Assembly: GCF_016545825.1 (NCBI RefSeq)
Contig: NC_052614.1
Location: forward strand, 39,650,072 to 39,714,071
Source: Eucalyptus grandis
Taxonomy: Eukaryota > Streptophyta > Magnoliopsida > Myrtales > Myrtaceae
Reading direction: 5' to 3'
Length of the DNA: 64,000 nt
A program made the position numbers and the translations under genes. The notes under the pieces were generated by a model. The model made no database searches and was not told the DNA's origin. It saw only the letters and a program-made list of their open reading frames with translations. Shown in pieces: positions 59,972 through 64,000 of this stretch. Within the stretch, counting starts at the first letter, position 1; every line of letters begins with the position of its first letter.

Positions 59972-62436
59972 ATGGCGGCGAAGAAGGTGATCGCGATATG
60001 CCAGTCCGGCGGCGAGTTCGTGGCCGACAGGGACGGGGCGCTGACCTACACCGGGGGCGAGGCGTACGCTATCGACATCGACCAGGAGACGCGGCTGGAC
60101 GACTTCCGGGCGGAGGTCGCCGAGATGTTCGGCTGCGGCGCCGAGGCGATGGCGATCAAGTACTTCCTCCCGGGCAACAAGAAGACGCTGATCACGATCT
60201 CGAAAGACAAGGACTTGCAGCGGATGGTGAGCTTCCTCGGCGATTCCGGCACCGTCGACGTGTTCGTCATGTCGGAGGACGACGCGGCTCGGAACCTGTC
60301 CAACATGCCCGCTAGTAGGTAGTGATGATTACTGGGGTCCTGTTTTGTTTTTGCTCGATATCTGTTCGGCCGGCCGGGTTGTTATCGGTCCGGCAATCTT
60401 AATTTTTCCGAATGAGTTGTGGCGATCGAACTGAACATTGTCGTATTGCCCTTGTGTGAATTGAAGCCCGCGATGAGAATGATTGCTGTATGTGTTGAAA
60501 GCTCTTGTGCTGAGATGCTCGGGGCACTTGACTATGCAGGTCGAGCAGGACCACGGTGTTGGAACAGGTGGTTCCTCTGGTCGTGCCCATCGATGCAGCC
60601 TACGATACGACCAACACGAGCGACCGGCTCGACTTGGACTTGTGCGATGGGCACCCTTTGTGCAGCATTCCCGCGAGTTCCAGCGATGAAAAGCATCGCA
60701 GAGCGGCGATGCAGTGGGAGAATACCATCACGGGCGTGGATCAAAGGTTTAATAGCTTCAGTGAGTTCAGAGAAGCCTTGCATAAATACTCGATCGCGCA
60801 CGGCTTTGCTTACAGATATAAGAAGAATGACAGTCATCGTGTTAGTGTAAAGTGCAAGTCTGAGGGTTGTCCATGGCGGATATACGCATCTAGGCTAGCT
60901 ACAACTCAGTTGGTTTGCATCAAGAAAATGAATGCAGAGCATACATGTGAAGGAGCCATTGTTAAAGCTGGGTATCGGGCAACAAGAGGTTGGGTTGGGA
61001 GCATTATAAAGGAGAAGTTGAAAGTTTCTCCAAATTATAGGCCAAAAGACATTGCTGATGATATCCGGAGGGAGTATGGTATTCAATTGAATTATTCTCA
61101 AGCATGGCGTGCAAAAGAAATTGCGAGGGAGCAGCTTCAAGGCTCCTATAAAGAGGCTTATAAACTTTTGCCTTTTTTCTGTGATAAGATAAAGGAAACG
61201 AATCCAGGCAGCTTCGCTACCTTTACGACCAAGGAGGACTCGAGCTTTCACCGTCTATTTGTCTCATTTCATGCCTCGATATCTGGCTTCCAACAGGGTT
61301 GTCGCCCTCTCCTGTTTCTTGATAGCACAGTTCTTAACTCAAAGTACCAGGGAATGCTCTTGTCTGCTACGTCTATTGATGGGGATGATGGGATTTTTCC
61401 TGTAGCTATTGCCGTGGTAGATGATGAAACTGAGGATAACTGGCATTGGTTTTTGCAAGAGCTGAAATCGGCAATTTCCACCTCTCAGCAGATCACTTTT
61501 GTTGCAGATTTTCAGAATGGATTAAAGAAATCTCTGGCTGAGATATTTGACAACTGTTACCACAGCTACTGCCTGCGCCATCTCATTGAAAAACTTAACA
61601 AGGATTTGAAGGGGCAGTTTTCTCATGAAGCAAGGCGATTCATGATTAACGATTTTTATGCTGCGGCTCATGCGCCAAGGCTTGATGGTTTTCAGCGTGC
61701 AGTTGAGAACATAAGGGGTATTTCTCCCGATGCTTACGATTGGGTTGTACAGAGTGAGCCAGAGCATTGGGCGAATGCATTCTTCGCAGGAGCAAGGTAT
61801 AACCAGATGACTTCAAACTTCGGGCAAGAGTTCTATAGCTGGGTATCAGAGGCACACGAACTGCCGATCACACAAATGATTGATACTTTGCGAGGAAGGA
61901 TGATGGAATCCATATATGCTCGCCGAGTTGAATCCAGTCAGTGGGGGTCAAAGTTAACCCCATCTATGGAGGAGAAGCTCCAAATGGAAGCTTCATTAAC
62001 GCATTCACTTGAGGTGTTACTCACGGAAGGTAGTGTCTTCGAAGTTCGTGGAGATTCTGTTGATATTGTCGATATCGATCATTGGGACTGCAGCTGTAAA
62101 GGATGGCAACTTACAGGTTTGCCCTGTTGCCATGCTATTGCCGTCTTTAACTGCATCGAAAGAAGCCCTTATGACTACTGCTCCAGATACTTCATGGCCG
62201 AAACTTACCACCTTACCTATGCTGAGTCAATTAATCCCGTCCCGAATGTAGATAAGCCGAGTTTGAGTGAATCAGCTGAGGCAGTTGTCACCGTGACTCC
62301 ACCTCCTACGAAACGGCCACCTGGCCGACCAAAGATGAAGCAGTTTGAATCAGTAGACTTGGTTAAACGCCAACTCCAGTGCAGCAAGTGCAAAGGTCTT
62401 GGCCACAATAAAAAGACGTGCAGGGCCTTTTCCTAG
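59972..62436 (+). CDS. Domesticated MULE transposase with PB1 domain (MUSTANG-B-like)
   Basis: Two exons, 59972-60318 and 60540-62436, 747 residues in one frame. MUSTANG proteins are Mutator transposases that plants have kept as host genes, probably as DNA-binding regulators; the B group carries an N-terminal PB1 interaction domain. Seen: PB1 domain in exon 1 (residues about 5-105; basic start KKVIAICQSGGEF, acidic end TISKDKDLQRMV), a MuDR N-terminal zinc region (Cys 221, Cys 226, His 250, Cys 252), MULE core with FLDST (Asp 377) and FVADFQNGL (Asp 439), a SWIM zinc finger CSCKGWQLTGLPCCH (633-647), an AT-hook-like RPPGRPK (708-714) and a C-terminal zinc knuckle CSKCKGLGHNKKTC (730-743). The usual catalytic Glu site reads NFGQEF (545-546). 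No terminal inverted repeats flank it, as expected of a tamed gene. Start: first ATG in frame after the upstream ORF. Confidence 0.93.
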
Positions 62437-63225
62437 TCCATAATGCAAGAAAAAAGTAAGAAAATGTTTTCCTCTGGAGGGTTACTCTGTGGTTACTCTT
62501 TAATCCTGTTTCCAACTCCAATGTGAAGAATTCTTTTAATGCTAAATGAGCTTTACATGTGGTCTGAAACAGGATCGGGGTTATCCACTGAACATAGGAC
62601 TTATTGATGAGGAGATGGGAAGCACGAAGTCGCGATACTTGGTGGCTGGTGAACCACATTTCAAGAAAGAAAGATGTAAATGCTGTATCTGAATTTTGCT
62701 TTTGATTATTAGATAGCTCAACACTTACGAATCTAGGAGTCCTTGGAGCTTCTTGTCGGTTACAGGTTTTTTGACAGTTCTTCTTGCAGGTAGGCAGAGA
62801 AATAGCTTATTATCTTATTGAATTCGACCCATTGTTTTCACTGCACTCAGAAATAACTTAAGCTTGCTCATGCCTGTCTAAGACATGCATTTGCTTTGAA
62901 GGATCTCTTTTTTTTCCATGGCGGTATTAAGATTCATGTCGGAAAGAAGGATCAACTGATTCCATTCTTGTTTCTCCTCTTTGCTGCCTCTTCACTGTGG
63001 TCATTGTTATTTTTTTCTGGGTTCATAAGTTTGGGTCCCTTGACTTTAATCTTGAGGTCAGGCAACAAGTTTGTAATGTTATTGATGAAACTGAACCTAT
63101 CAAAATCGGTTCATATTTTGATTTGGAGACTACCTAGAGATTGGTTAAGGGAGAGAGTTGGAGTCCTTGAAGCCTCTCTTGATCTTTGAACTTATGGGCT
63201 AAGTTGAGCATAGTTTTGAGGGGGA
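62437..63225. other. 3' flank of the MUSTANG-like gene
   Basis: Includes the 3' UTR. The frame at plus 62896-63189 has no recognised domain. Nothing else seen. Confidence 0.45.
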
Positions 63226-63227
63226 AT

Positions 63228-63462
63228 AACTACATAAATGATCCTGGACATTGGCCTATGTGCTATGATGTCCTGGAGTTTTTAATTTGTTTGATATAGT
63301 ATTTAAATTTTTTGTAAATATTCAATTTTAGTTACTGAATTATCTCATGGACTAAATCAAACACATACATATTGAAATAAGTTAAAAGTTCAGGCAGGAC
63401 GTCATGCATTGAACCAAAGTCCATTGATCATACTAAAATTTAAGGATTATTAGTATAATTTT
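63228..63462. mobile_element. Small inverted-repeat element
   Basis: The left arm (acattggcctatgtgctatg, then atgtcctggagtttttaa) pairs with the right arm reverse-complemented (actttggttcaatgcatgac, then acgtcctgcctgaactttt). About 235 bases, no coding capacity, exact ends uncertain. Confidence 0.55.
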
Positions 63463-63920
63463 CCTTTTTAAAAGTAAGTAATTATAATCGAATCTCTTAA
63501 TACGATGTGATAATACGATTATTATGAGATGATCGCTCAACTTGGTGTACTATCCAAAGCATCCCATTTGACCTTTCCATCTGGCGATAGAATTCGATTA
63601 GCAAGGTTACTAGGAACATAACCATAGAGATTTCAACTTCCCTTTGTATAAACGTATCTACAAACGTGGGAATACCCAGTATTTAACGAATGAATTACAG
63701 ACGAACGTATAACGACGCGAAAAGGTGAAATCAAAGAAGTGTAATGTCGGCACCGAAAGCGAATATAACGATGAATTCTTAATAATAATCTTGTCTATAC
63801 AGCAACTTTTTGTGCCTAGGATTATGCACCCTGCGGGGAAGCACTAGAAACTGCTTCACTCTGTCCCTCGTTTGACCAACCGAGACAGCAAACTAGAACA
63901 TGGAGCTGACACTTGGAAAC
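63463..63920. other. Intergenic DNA before the last promoter
   Basis: No coding or element structure recognised. Confidence 0.4.
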
Positions 63921-64000
63921 TGCCGACACGTGGCATCCTACAGCATCCCCCCACTCGCCACGTGGCTAGACACCCGTCGCGTGCCATGTCCCCACTATAT
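63921..64000. promoter_or_regulatory. Two G-box/ABRE motifs, probable promoter of a gene past the right edge
   Basis: CACGTGGC occurs twice in the same orientation, at 63927-63934 and 63959-63966 (32 bases apart), in a C-rich region ending cactatat at the window edge, a possible TATA box start. Paired ABREs are typical of ABA-responsive promoters; the downstream gene is not visible. Confidence 0.5.

Noticed and set aside
60046..60306. Minus-strand and alternative plus-strand frames across the PB1 exon
   Set aside because: GC-rich shadows of a well-conserved PB1 domain.

Overview
The window is nuclear DNA of a flowering plant, almost certainly a eudicot. The genes have many introns with GT-AG borders. 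The gaps are AT-rich and packed with MITEs, tRNA-type SINEs and a LINE tail, and every recognisable protein is a plant family. The inverted-repeat elements with GC-rich cores resemble repeats I associate with Myrtaceae (Eucalyptus and relatives), but that family-level guess is weak.

Layout. (1) 1-13.3 kb is a decayed tandem array of BCS1-type AAA-ATPase genes. The 3' part of copy 1 is at 1-1142 and carries one frameshift. An N-terminal remnant of copy 2 is at 7927-8300, with its TATA-box promoter upstream and a MITE in its leader. A short fragment of copy 3 is at 13077-13320. The flanking DNA of the array exists twice (about 1180-6240 and 8660-12410), and comparing the two shows insertions present in only one copy. 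(2) 13.3-18 kb holds an LTR-like remnant, a broken plant aspartic protease gene on the minus strand, a MITE-like stretch and a SINE. (3) 18.3-35.6 kb is a conserved gene block: a SMARCAL1/CHR18-type annealing helicase (+, 24 exons), a soluble DGAT3-type acyltransferase with a 2Fe-2S domain (-, 2 exons) and a CHUP1/IPGA1-like coiled-coil protein (-, 7 exons). Their Arabidopsis counterparts are neighbours on chromosome 1 (At1g48310, At1g48300, At1g48280), so this is ancient microsynteny. (4) 35.6-41.9 kb has no gene I can support. (5) 41.9-44.7 kb is a 5'-truncated ABCB (P-glycoprotein) pseudogene on the minus strand, followed by a SINE with a perfect target-site duplication. (6) 46.1-52.2 kb is a 17-exon HAD-type 5'-nucleotidase gene. 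(7) 52.2-59.7 kb is repeat-rich and includes an apparently four-level nest of inverted-repeat elements. (8) 59.97-62.4 kb is a PB1 + MULE-transposase fusion, i.e. a domesticated MUSTANG-type gene. The last 100 bases carry two G-box/ABRE motifs that look like the promoter of a gene beyond the edge.

The genes do not form one pathway; this is ordinary plant gene neighbourhood. The helicase, DGAT3, CHUP1-like, nucleotidase and MUSTANG-like genes look like the functional ones, and the AAA-ATPase remnants, the protease and the ABC transporter are dead or broken. A cross-cutting oddity is that several otherwise well-conserved exons (AAA-ATPase copy 1, helicase exons 6, 14 and 17, nucleotidase exon 1) are out of frame by one base, often in homopolymers. 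This may be real decay or residual long-read assembly error. I found no clearly undescribed system. The best candidates for a second look are the nested element family with paralogous empty-site evidence, the helicase C-terminal repeat with its PCNA-box-like end, and the frame anomalies.
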